Translations under genes and position numbers: made by a program
NCBI GenBank assembly: GCA_003254885.1
Contig: QANT01005076.1
Span: 16,821-80,820 of the forward strand
DNA from: Purshia tridentata
Taxonomy: Eukaryota; Streptophyta; Magnoliopsida; Rosales; Rosaceae
DNA: 64,000 nucleotides
Direction of reading: 5' to 3'
The notes under the pieces: generated by a model
What the model was told of the DNA's origin: nothing
Seen by the model: the letters and a program-made list of their open reading frames with translations, nothing else
Database searches by the model: none
In this document: positions 11,790 through 22,411 of the stretch, one piece after another
Layout of the letters: each line of letters starts with the position of its first letter
Position numbering within the stretch: the first letter of the stretch is position 1

Positions 11790-12426
11790 ATGGTTCGTCA
11801 CAAGCACTCATCCTCCTTCATCATTATATTGCTTTTCTTGTCATCATCCAATATTATGACAGTACTTGTTGAATCTGCGAGCTTCCCACAATATGCCTCC
11901 AATATTGCTACCACTCAACTACCTCCTCCCCAAATTCCAAAAACCAGTTCGTCTCTCCATCCCCATACATATACCACGTACTATATTAATTAGTATACTA
12001 TATATATATATATATATATAGTTTAAATTGATCATTAATTAATTAAAGTTTCTTTCTTTATTATTGTTATTGCAGAGAAGAGTAGGCAGCTGATTCCTGT
12101 TAATTCGGCCGGACAACCCGTATTAAATCCTTCGCCTAAGCCTGGTGGTGGTTAAAGTATGGTTTAAATTTGATTTAATTTCCTACTTCCTACTCAAATT
12201 AACATGATATATTATTACCAACAGACAGGGAGAGCCACCATCATTTCATTTTTATTTTTAGTCCATTAATATATGTATATATTAATTAATATTTGTTAAT
12301 TTATTGTTATTTATTCCAGTCCCTCCAGGTTTACACGCATGCAGGGATATTTGGCATACGGCATTGATCACGATCATTGATGATGATGATGGAGTATATT
12401 TATACCCATCAAATCTTTATGTATAA
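11790..12426 (+). CDS. Putative small secreted peptide precursor, copy B
   Basis: Tandem paralog of the gene at 9158. Exons 11790-11946, 12076-12150 and 12320-12426 give 112 residues. The signal peptide (FIIILLFLSSSNIMTVLV) and TTQLPPPQIPKT are nearly the same as in copy A. Exon 2 has diverged more (RQLIPVNSAGQPVLNPSPK), and exon 3 keeps PPGLHA. In copy A the next codon is TGA; here these three bases are missing, so the frame runs on for 36 more codons, starting CRDIWHTALI and ending YPSNLYV. The exon 2 donor is weak: three alternative GT sites in GGTGGTGGT all give the same phase, and without splicing the frame stops directly. It may be a functional paralog or a decaying copy. It lies between the two N joins, so an assembly or allelic origin of the second copy must be excluded. 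Confidence 0.42.
11995..12020. repeat. (TA)n microsatellite in intron of peptide gene B
   Basis: About 13 TA units within intron 1 of copy B; shorter in copy A. Confidence 0.8.
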
Positions 12427-12509
12427 TATATGATCAATAAGTTTATATGTACCAATTAATAGGTACTTCACAAATTCATTGTTAATTCTCAAGTTTTAAT
12501 TAATGAATA

Positions 12510-12511
<2 letters not shown>

Positions 12512-12545
<34 letters not shown>
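12512..12545. repeat. (TA)n microsatellite beside foldback element
   Basis: About 17 TA units directly before the foldback element. TA-rich sequence is a common insertion target for MITEs. Confidence 0.8.
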
Positions 12546-12549
<4 letters not shown>

Positions 12550-12552
12550 AGT

Positions 12553-12936
12553 ATCTGTTGTATACCTCTTACAAATAATTTATTTGTATACTTTCACTCA
12601 TAGCTTACTTTCATGTAATTTTTCCAAATTCGAACCGTTTATATTTTAGAACTATATTCATAGATCATCCTTATAAAAAATTAGCCAAATCGAAAACCAT
12701 TTGTCTATCTAACTTTGATCAAACGAATAGACGAACCAAATATTTTCGAATAAACCGTCCATATGTTTGATCAAAATTAGATAGACAAATGATTTCTGAT
12801 TTAGCTAATTTTTGGCAAAGATGATCTATGAATAGAGATCTAAAGAATAGACAGTTCGGATTGTTATAAATTATGTGGGAATGGGTTATGGATGAAGGTA
12901 TAAAAATAAGCTATTTGTAAACGGTATATAGCAGAG
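12553..12936. mobile_element. Foldback (hairpin) MITE-like element
   Basis: The left half (from CTGTTGTATACC) is the imperfect inverted complement of the right half (to GGTATATAGCAG). Shared arm segments include TTAGCCAAATC/GATTTAGCTAA and CATTTGTCTATCTAA/TTAGATAGACAAATG. The centre is near 12745. There is no coding capacity. Confidence 0.7.
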
Positions 12937-13213
12937 CCTTGCTGTATATATATATACATCTATAATTTTTTGTACGACAAAAGATCTGAAAAAATTAGAT
13001 AGACAAATGATTTCTGATTTAGCTAATTTTTGGCAAAGATGATTTATGAATAGAGATCTAAAGAATAGACGGTTCGGATTGTTATAAATTACGTGGGAAT
13101 GAGTTATGAATGAAGGTATACAAATAAGCTATTTGTAAACGGTATATAGCAGAGCCTTGCTGTATATATATATATGCATCTATAATTTTTTGTACGACAA
13201 AAGATCTGAAAAG
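12773..13213. repeat. 218-base tandem duplication of the foldback right arm
   Basis: Unit 1 (12773-12990) and unit 2 (12991-13213) are nearly identical, both running from AAAATTAGATAGACAAATG to TGTACGACAAAAGATCTGAA. The duplication copies the right arm of the hairpin plus its downstream flank, so it happened after insertion. Confidence 0.85.
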
Positions 13214-13520
13214 AAATGAAGCATGAAATGATTACCTCTTTAAGTTTCAGCTGCTCAAACTCTTTGTAGTTATATTCTGGTGTAACCTATCTTCTTGGTA
13301 ACATGAGCTCAAGTCCAAAATCCCAAAACCTGAGCAATCCTCCATCAATTTATGACAATTAATTGAGAGGCCCCAATAATAGATATTAATTAATTTTGTT
13401 TAAAGTCTAGGGTTGATTTATTCCACGCACACCGGGCAGCCACATTAATGAGTGATTGACTGATCAAATCAGATTGACTGATCAAATCAGATGGACATGG
13501 AATGTCTCATATATAAATTA
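13214..13520. other. Spacer with small internal duplication
   Basis: No gene. Contains GATTGACTGATCAAATCA twice in tandem (about 13453-13489), and a block that matches 10200-10290. Confidence 0.55.
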
Positions 13521-14964
13521 AGGAGTTAAATTTCGTTGAAAATTTCGTTTTTGGGAGGTATGGAAATTTTAAAACCCTTCCTTCTAAATTTTATGTAAAT
13601 TTATGAAATTTCGCCGAAATATCTAGAATTTTCAGAAATTTTCGAATTCTATTCAAACCCTAAAAATCAAAATTAAAATTACACAAAATTGGCATATCAA
13701 ACTTTAAGGGAATGAAAGCCTATGGTGAGGGAAGAAAAACCCATAAAAAAAAATGTGATCAGAGCTCGGAGGTGGCCGGAATTGGCGAAAGAAACCGGCG
13801 GTGGCAATCTTCAATTTTGCAATTTCAGAAGCACATGGTGGCTGGCTGGCGTGGAGGAAGGGAAGGAGAAGATGGCCGGCATCTGGGNAAGATGGCCGGC
13901 GTCTGGGCCTTCCGCTGGTGGCCTTGGGTTGATCGGAAAAGGCATGCTTGGTAGCCAGACATGGTGGTGGCTACTGTGTGAGGAAGGAAGGAAAAAGAAG
14001 AAGATGGTAAACAGAGGTGAGAGTCACGGGCAGGGAGGAGAAAGGAAAGAAAAAAAAGAAAAAGGAAAGAGAGTGGGTCATTCTCACGAGCAGCTTGGGC
14101 AGGGGAGAGAGGTAAAAGACAAAAAAAGGGAAGAAAAGAAAAAAGGAAGGAAACGGGCAGGGAGGAGAGAGGAAAGAAAAAAAAAGAAAAAGGAAAGAGA
14201 GTGGGTCATTCTCACGAGCAGCCTGGGCAGGGGGAGAGGTAAAAGACAAAAAAAGGGAGGAAAAGAAAAAAAAGGAAGGAAAAGAAAAAAGGAAGGAAAA
14301 GAAAAAAAGAAAGGAAAAGAAAAAAGGAAGGGAAGAAAAAAAGAAGGAAGGAAAAAGGAAGGAAAGAAAAGAAAAAAATTTAAAATTAATTGGGATTTGA
14401 CCGTTTGAAACATTTAGGCAATTGAAAAAAAAAAAAGTTTAGGGTTTCGTTTGAGATTTTGTTTATTCTTTTAGCTTTGGGTTTCATTTAATCTTTACTT
14501 TTGAGGTTTCATTTGGTTTTTGGTTTTGGGGTTTCATTTTTTTGTTTTGTTTTGTTGTTTTTAAACTTTAAACTCTTATAGATTTCTATACCAAAAAATA
14601 ATTAAAAATAAAAGGCCTAAATCTCTAATATCTTATACCTTATCCTAAAAAATATAAAATATAAATAATATACTAATTTCATTTATTAATTATACTAATT
14701 TTATTTAACTGTATTTGTCACTAGCGTGCATTATAATCATCTTAACACATGAAACCTATTATAAAATTTGATTTATTCAAAAAAAAATTTATCAGTATAG
14801 TAGATTATATGTTAAATAAACTTATATTAAAGTTTCATTCAAAATTTCCATATTTTAATAGCAATTTCATCATTTTTGTCAAAACCCTAGCGAAATCGAA
14901 ATTTTCTCGAAATTTCCGTCGAAACTTCTATCGAAAATTTCCACAAAACCAAAATTTAACTCCT
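13521..14964. mobile_element. TIR-type repeat element, copy 2
   Basis: Same ends (AGGAGTTAAATTTCG ... AAATTTAACTCCT) and same internal order as copy 1 at 7049. The purine tract is longer and partly duplicated: the block with AGAGAGTGGGTCATTCTCACG occurs twice, around 14070 and 14195. A single N at 13888 sits between two near-identical 19-base pieces (GAAGATGGCCGGC..CTGGG), which looks like an unmerged contig overlap. No transposase. Confidence 0.65.
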
Positions 14965-14977
14965 TGCTCATAACAAA

Positions 14978-15085
14978 GTTGATGATGCATTTTATTGTGC
15001 ATGCAGGTACGTAAGAATCGGAGCAGGACATTCAGGTAGAAGATCGAAATATCTTGATGATTATATCTCTCAATCTTTTCAACCT
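14978..15085 (+). pseudogene. Decayed copy of IMPDH last exon and its 3' splice site
   Basis: GTTGATGATGCATTTTATTG followed by TGCATGCAG matches the end of IMPDH intron 3 (about 6543-6571) base for base. After the splice site the copy has GTACGTAAGAATCGGAGCA against GTAAGAACCGGAGCA in the gene, then an internal deletion, then TTGATGATTATATCTCTC as in the IMPDH stop region. It has a 4-base insertion and lost codons, so it cannot encode the C-terminus. It lies 14 bases after repeat element copy 2. Confidence 0.75.
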
Positions 15086-15884
15086 TAGGATATATTTTAA
15101 GGAATATATATAAGAATTGAAATTTCGTATTTATATGTGGAATTTTCATATGTGTATGGAAGTCTCATATATAAACGCGTAAAGACCTTTAACTGATTGG
15201 CATGCATGCAATACTCAGTTTTAGTTTTAGGTCAAGTACGCTGTAGTGTATACATATTCGGAAATCTTTCATCGACTTCAATTTATCTCATCTCATCATA
15301 ACTACAATTATTTGATACAATTAAAGACCAATATATATGATTTTCTTAAACTAGCTCGGCTTTAATATTCATGCACGACACAAATTAACAGGGTGGTCCA
15401 TGCTCCTTATACCAAATCAGTCGGATATTAATTGAAGATGGGGAATCACATAAGAAATTTCGTATATCATTTATTGTGTATGCACTGAAGTCCCATATAT
15501 GATCGATACATGCTTATCCACAAAGACTGCTTTAACATGCAATATTATTCAGAACAAGAACCAGTCCAGTCAACTCTATATCTGCAAGTGGTGTTGTTTT
15601 GTTTGCCAAACGCATCAAAATCACAAGTCAAATGTACCCGTTTCACCTTCGGTTGGTCCGGGTCAGGGTTGAATTTGCTTTGCTTCATGAATATTGATAT
15701 CACCTACTCCAAGATGTTATATTGTTCTTTTAAATTTAGCCATGATTATGTTTCAATTACTGATTAAGGAAAAAAATGAATTACATGAGCCTATAGCCAT
15801 AAAGAGTGATCTCCATACTGGCAGATAACTGGTACAGAACAGTTGTTTGTAGCCTCAATACCCATGCATGCCATTTTAGTTACC
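15086..15884. other. Spacer before ent-kaurene synthase 3' end
   Basis: AT-rich; the last part is probably 3' UTR of the minus-strand kaurene synthase gene. No other gene seen. Confidence 0.5.
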
Positions 15885-18800
15885 TTATACTTGCAATTCA
15901 TTTGGGGAGATGGGTCCTTCAATTACTGCATTCACAGCTTCCATCATCTCATGAGCAGTGAATCCATCATCCTTTGCATAAAAGAGGTGCAAAACCTTGC
16001 TCATGTTCCAAAACAAATCCTTGCAAGCTCTTGGAACTACGCTACCCTTCTCCTGCAAAACTAACCTTAACAGTTCTCTCCTCTTGCTGTTTATAATGCT
16101 CTTCATCTCACTGATGGTCTCTTCTTCTGTAACATTACCACTGCCATGAATCGTGGCCAACGTTACAGCATTTAGCTTCCCTTCCGCAGACTCCCTCTGC
16201 AACATAGCCAGGAGTTATGAGTTAACAACATTTAGAGGGTGCTTTTTTTTGGGTTTGAAGAGAGGGGGGCAGATGTCTACCTTAAAGCTTTGAAGATCAT
16301 TGAGAAGACGCCCTGAAGTGCTCATGAGTCCATACAGATTATGGAGCTCAGAATTTCGTACAACCTCCTCTGAAAGCTTAGGCCCAACAAGATAGAGAGC
16401 TGGTAGGACAATTGGTCCCAAGGCAAATGATACATACGCATTTGCCATATATTCATCCATTGTTGGCACCGACTTGTTTCTCAACCACTCAGCTTCCTTC
16501 AACATAGACTTTAGTAAATCCAACCACTGAAAATCAATACATAGCTCACTTCATTACGAGTTAAATGAATAAATTAAAGAAGTTGATAAAGACCATTTAG
16601 GCTCCGTGTCAGGCACACTCCAGTGTTTAAGAGTGTTCAAGTTCTTCTAAAGACATTTCATTAAGGTGAAGTACTTGAAACATTTAAACCCTTCCAGATG
16701 CTCAGGAAGACAACTAATGCTATTAGAAATTTCTTATTACTCAATAGATAAAACAATGATAACATCGACAAATTAAAAGAGTCCATCTTACAATCTCAGT
16801 TACGTGCTTTGTCACACTTCGTTCTTGCCATGTGAATGCTTTGACCCCAATTTCACCAATTGTGTTCTTAAGCGCTGAAAAAATAATTTCAACGTGCTCG
16901 GAACAACAGTCAATACTCACATTCACATCCCACCTGTGGTTCAAATACAAAGAAAACATTAAGACCGTCAGGCCACAAAGACTAAATTGGAATCACAAGC
17001 AGAAATTGTGGACCAACAACGGATCCAATGGAAATTAATAAGGAGTGGGAAAAGGAAACATACTTCTCGACCAATCGTATAAGGTTTACGAGTTCCTCTT
17101 CAGAACCTCCAACGTCAAAGAAATCATCAACCACAGTTGTGAGCACTCCATTTTTAGCCCATGATATGCGGGCATCTGATAGTTCGGGAGGGTAAAGGGT
17201 TGCAGCAGCAGAGAAATAACAGTAGGCCAGCTTCTGCCTAGCAAACTTTAGCTTGTCTAATCTGTTCTCCACAACCCACCTGCTTACATGAAGGGAAAAT
17301 CACACCTTGGGGAAAAAAAAAAACTCTGCATTTCCTTAAACAACGAAAGCAAGAAGCCCACCTCTAAAACCTAAATTTTGCCTTGATTAATATGATATCA
17401 AGGTCAGGTGACAACTCTACTAATAAGAAGCCAGCTCCAGAGAGAGAGAGAGAGAGATGTACCTTGCAAGATGCTTCAGTTCTTCCTGATGTATAGACTG
17501 GCAAATATTGAAGTCTTCCACTGCCAGTTTTAGGAAATCTTCATTGCCAATATTCAAAGAACTAATGTAGGAAGAGCATTAGGATTATTAAGTAAATATA
17601 CGCTGACCCCTCATAAGAATTCAGCAGTAATCAAATTCTTCTCAAAATAGAGGGAATGGGAAGAACAGGGGTACGAGGAAGAAAATACTAGAGGTTTACC
17701 GATAAGAAGATTTTAAAATCCTAGTACTATCTGTGTTGTAATACTTTATAGCTCTCCTGCTGGACAACCGACCCAAATTGGTATAGTTAGGAAATTCAAG
17801 AGCATCATCCACCTGAAATAATCAGAAGTTGCATTTTTCTTAGGGAATTTGCATTTTATAAAGAGCTACATTACCAAATCAATAGGATAGACTTATCATT
17901 GAAAGCTACCTCTAGGCCAATACACTTATTGAGTCTACTAGCCTGACTTAAATTATTGGATAATTCCTGTTTCAGGAAATGACTTGTCCAGTAATTTTGT
18001 TTCTCCAGAACCGATTCATCTGGATGTATGATCATTTCTGAAGCCCTAAGCAATTCTAAGGCAGCACCAATGTTCTTCAAATACCCTCCAACAGAATTGA
18101 AGAAACAATCTTCTGAAAACTGAGTTAATGGATCTACAAGACAGCATAAGTCAACTAAATAACTTTTTTCCAAAACAGACATGAAGACCAAGGCACCTAA
18201 ACAGCAGAATACCTGCAGACACATCATATCCATTAACACGTAAGAGCCGAAATGCCATTGCACAGGTGGCAGCATCTGAAAATATATCTTCATCGCCCTG
18301 CAGCCAGAATCTGTTTGTTGGCTAGTGTCATGCTTCCCCATGGATAAAAAGTAATACAATCTCTAACTTAATGTTTCACTTAGAGAATAATTAAAGTAAT
18401 CATGATGAATATATTCTTGGTCAAAGTTATGCCCTATTTGGCCAAAAAACAAAGTTATGCCCTAATACCCCATTACTGGTGCATACATATAATACCGGAA
18501 ACATTACCCGTATGTTTCATCCAATACACTTTTGATTTCCTCTCTGAAATGTCGATCAATACCCAAACTTTCAAGACTGGCAACCATACAAAGACGAGCA
18601 TAGGTATCTAGAGGATAAACTGTTGGAACTGAAAAAGGTATATTGAAAATAGTCAATTAAACTTTGTCATAATGGAGTATATACATCTAGCAAAGTAATG
18701 GCAAGTATGGAGGGAGAAACCTGCATTCCCAAACTTTTCTAAGAGTGTGCGTAGGAACTTAAGACAACCAGCATTCTTGACGTGAGTAAAAGCAGCGGCT

Positions 18801-20975
18801 GTGGTTGATGGTGAATTAAACAAGGACCCATTCTTCCTTTGATACTTCATGACCATCACCCAATCCTGCAGCTTTCCAATTCCTTCTGAAATATACGCTA
18901 AGAAGGCTCTCCAACCCTCTGAGTTGCTTCCATAGCCTCTAAAAAATGACATTATGCATAGAGATTTTCACTTAGGATAATTTATGATGCAATCCATAAA
19001 TTTAACCATTTCAGTGCATTTCCATTGCTCTGACTATCAATAAACTGATTCTGTTGTATATATCCATTCCAATCTAAAGAAAAGAAATTTTTTTTTTGCC
19101 CCTGGTAAAGAAACGCTTTCCGAGTTCTAATAAACAGAACCAAACCCACAGCTACAGATTTGAGCTCAACTGGCTTGATTAGCCAAATCATAGTATTAAA
19201 TAATAAAAGTAATAAATAAATAAACTTTAAAAAATAGGACCAAACATAAAACCAAGAACAGAAAACAAAATATACCTTTTAAACTCACATTGTCTCCTGT
19301 AAACTAAAGCATCTAAAGTTGATGGTGCTACGGGAATATTTATATCCAAATTCATTGCAGATTCCATCATAGAAGGAAATATTATATCAAATCCAACTGG
19401 AGATTGTTGCTCTTCATCAGTAGCTGAAGCTAAATTTGACTCGATAAAATGTAGCCCTAAAAGAACAAGACGGTATTCATGTATAGAACATCAATGGAAG
19501 AAACTTAGCAAGAAGCAAGAGCAACAGATATACCCTTGTTAATTTGTTCATCACCAACATTCCATCGCTTTAGAGCAAGGATACATGCTAAGGTAGACAA
19601 TAGAGCATCTTTTTTTAACAAGGGGTGCAAATTAGGAGGAGCCCATGAGCCATCATGGAGTTGATTACCCAATAACCAATTTACGCATTCAGGGAAAAAA
19701 GGGTCCTTCATGGAATTTGGAGAAGGGACCATTGCCACCCAAGCAGTGTCATATGAGGAAACAGAGAGATCAACCTTGTTGAACATCTGCTTTATTCTTT
19801 GTTTAGTCCCCTCAAAGTTCTGCTTAAATTAAAAGAACAACTTCTGACATTGTTAATAATACTAAAAAGTAGAAAGGAAATAATTGAACTAGTGGAGGAT
19901 AATCTTACCAAAGCAGTAGTATTGCCCTCTGTTGCCCCATTCAATCTCAAAACTGTTGCAGCTGCTTGTGGCAAGGAATCTTTTTAAAAATAAAAGGCAT
20001 TCATTAAATAGCAGAAATCCATTCCCAAAAGCAGTGCTTTTACATTTTTGAAAAAAACAGAGATAGTAAGAATGATAGACAAGTCTGATTTTATGCTTTG
20101 TATATACAAAAATTCATCATCTCTTTGTGGCTCCATGTTGATCAATCCTATCATGGGAAACACAAAACCAACAAGTAAGGGAAAACCTTTGTGTTTAAAT
20201 AAGATTATCACTGAAGATCTCCATGAATGAAGTCTTGGTTTCAGATTTTTTTTCCTACTGCTATAATTTCCGATATAGGTCAACAGATTGTTTGTCACCA
20301 TCCCAGCATATTTATATACTACATGAGAGGAAGATACACAGACTAAAAAGACAATGAGACTTGAAATCCAAAACATAGAGAGTATCCTACAAATTTTATC
20401 CAAAAAAGTCTTTCACAATAATTTTCCTTCAGTATTCCACTTGTTGATTCCCAACCAAGATATTCCTAGTTTCTTCTGGCAAGTATGGAGAAGTACAAGT
20501 GTAAGCCTAATTATGCTTGCTGTGTGATTCTTTCATTTTCCCATCAACTCAAAAATCAAACTGTCAAACTTAAATATTACTTGGACATGAGGTCAGTGAA
20601 AATGACGTATTGTCTACTTGGTTTTTTTAAGAACTTTCTTTTGGTTCTTCAAGTTGCAATCAAGCAAAATTTATAATTTCCCATAAGTCTACCCTGAGAC
20701 ACAAACAACTCAAAAAATAATTTCAAAATTCTCACAGAAAAATTTAAAAATTTGGAGATCGATACTATCAATGACAAAACATAAAAATTACCAAGATAAC
20801 AAAGATTCAACACAAAAACAAAAGACCCAATTCAACAAAATCATGTATAATCCGACATTCCCACAAAAAACAAAGAACAACAGAGAAATAAGGCCAGAGG
20901 CCCAGAGAGATAGAGAGAGAGACCTGATGAGGAAAAAGTGGAACACCTAAGGGTGTTGAGGTGGGAGAAAGACAT
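15885..20975 (-). CDS. KS: ent-Kaurene synthase (class I diterpene synthase)
   Basis: Fourteen minus-strand exons join in phase to 792 residues: 20975-20924, 19979-19909, 19819-19534, 19456-19276, 18938-18721, 18628-18508, 18310-18213, 18133-17910, 17812-17700, 17561-17463, 17279-17064, 16933-16792, 16526-16281, 16196-15885. The plastid enzyme converts ent-copalyl diphosphate to ent-kaurene in gibberellin synthesis. The first 40 residues are Ser-rich ([17 protein letters not shown]), a likely transit peptide. [12 protein letters not shown] opens the conserved N-terminal domain, which lacks the DxDD acid of class II enzymes. The Mg-binding DDFFD is at 539-543 and the second metal motif NDLQSFKRE at 683-691, split by the last intron. 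GPIVLPA keeps the Ile typical of true kaurene synthases. All motifs are intact and I see no frameshift. No P450 or copalyl synthase neighbour is present, so it is a stand-alone hormone gene and not part of a specialised diterpene cluster. Confidence 0.95.
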
Positions 20976-22411
20976 GGTTGTATCAGAATGAACACAGAGA
21001 TTGTAACAGTTGCAACACTACATATGAAAGAGGTCAGGGTGAGAAAGCTTTGAATGAGAGAGTCTGAAAATGGGGTTGTATTGTATTTGTATGTAAGTGG
21101 TGAATGGGAGCTTAGCTTAGCCTGGGAATAAAAACGGCCAAGGGGAGACGATAAAGGACAAAAGTAATCTACAGAAGGTGCTTGTCTGCGTGTCTCCCGC
21201 TTTCTCGAAAGTTGAGAACTCTAAGGAACAGATTGTTTCTTGGAATCTTTACAAGTGTTGCTCTCCAATATTCTGATATGACATGCTCACATGCATATAC
21301 ATACAAATAAAATGCGTCACATAACTTATATTTGATTGTGACATTTCAACGCCAAAACATACTTCACTTCTCCTAAGCTTTTTGTTAAATATGGCAATAC
21401 CATTCCTTGTTAAATATGGTAGGTACATTATCAAATTTTGGCATTCCAATTGTTGGCGTTGGTATGTGCAATGAATCTTGTCGCTGGGATGAATGTAGTA
21501 GGAGTAGGTATTATCTGTTCCCCCCCATTTTAGTATGTACATTTTTCCTTCCATATAATTTCGTCTTATTGTCTCATGAATATTTAGGAAAGACAAAAAG
21601 TAAAATGCTGTTTCTCCAAATTGATTATAAATCGGCCATTAGACCTGCAGCTATATGCGGTATTATTTTTCTGAGAAAGGTACACTTGCCGGCTCATTTT
21701 TCATTTTTAATATAAAGTTTCTTGAACTCTTTTGCTGTTTCAGTAAACTTCATACTAGCCCAAAGTCAACGAGTCAACGACCCAAGAGGGAGCCAAAAAC
21801 CAAACGAGGAGGCAACAGTCCAAACTCCAAACAGATATCAAGGAAACCAACAGAAAACAATAAAACAAACACCCTAAGAACAGAAGCATCCCCCTAGGAA
21901 GGAGGGAATGCCAGTCGGTTTCCATGAAAAAACTCAAAAACAGTATCTTTTTGCAATAATATAGTAATTTTCTCTCCTTTTCTCTTTTTCTTTGGGTAAG
22001 ATGTAAATTATTTTTTAAAAGTATAAAGTCTAGTTCCTAGAGTTTTGAGTAATCAGCTCCTTTGATTCTCAATGCCTGTTGTTCATGTTGATGGGAACAG
22101 TTTTCTTGCTGTAAGCCTGTAACCCTTCTCTGTAAATTACAGCAAACAGGTGGGCGGGATAGTGTGTTACTTACCTGAGGTGTAGATTTGTTTGCACACC
22201 AATTTTGAACAAGAATTTTATCAACAGGGGAGCTGGAGTGGACTCAGTGGAGATAATGAGGTAAAGAGAGATACGTGCAGGTTCTACAAGATTTGCATTA
22301 ACGAGCAAGAATCAAGTTCTAAGGACCAAAAAAGAAGAAAAGAAACTCAAACAGTTCTGTTTCATACAAGCACTAAAAGACTAAGAAAAGATGGATTATC
22401 TAAATGGCCAA
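20976..22411. other. KS promoter and spacer to bL20 3' end
   Basis: The first 200 bases are the presumed kaurene synthase 5' leader and promoter (a GGGAATAAAAACG TATA-like site near 21124). The remainder shows no convincing gene; short open frames at 21407-21897 and 22192-22506 lack domains. Confidence 0.5.

Noticed and set aside
13722-14413. 228-codon Lys/Glu-rich frame
   Set aside because: Same purine tract in repeat copy 2; it also runs across the N at 13888.
19984-20403. 139-codon minus-strand frame with hydrophobic start
   Set aside because: Lies inside intron 1 of ent-kaurene synthase; no domain or splice link.
15885-20975. Possible specialised diterpenoid gene cluster around KS
   Set aside because: No copalyl diphosphate synthase, P450 or reductase within the window; neighbours are unrelated.
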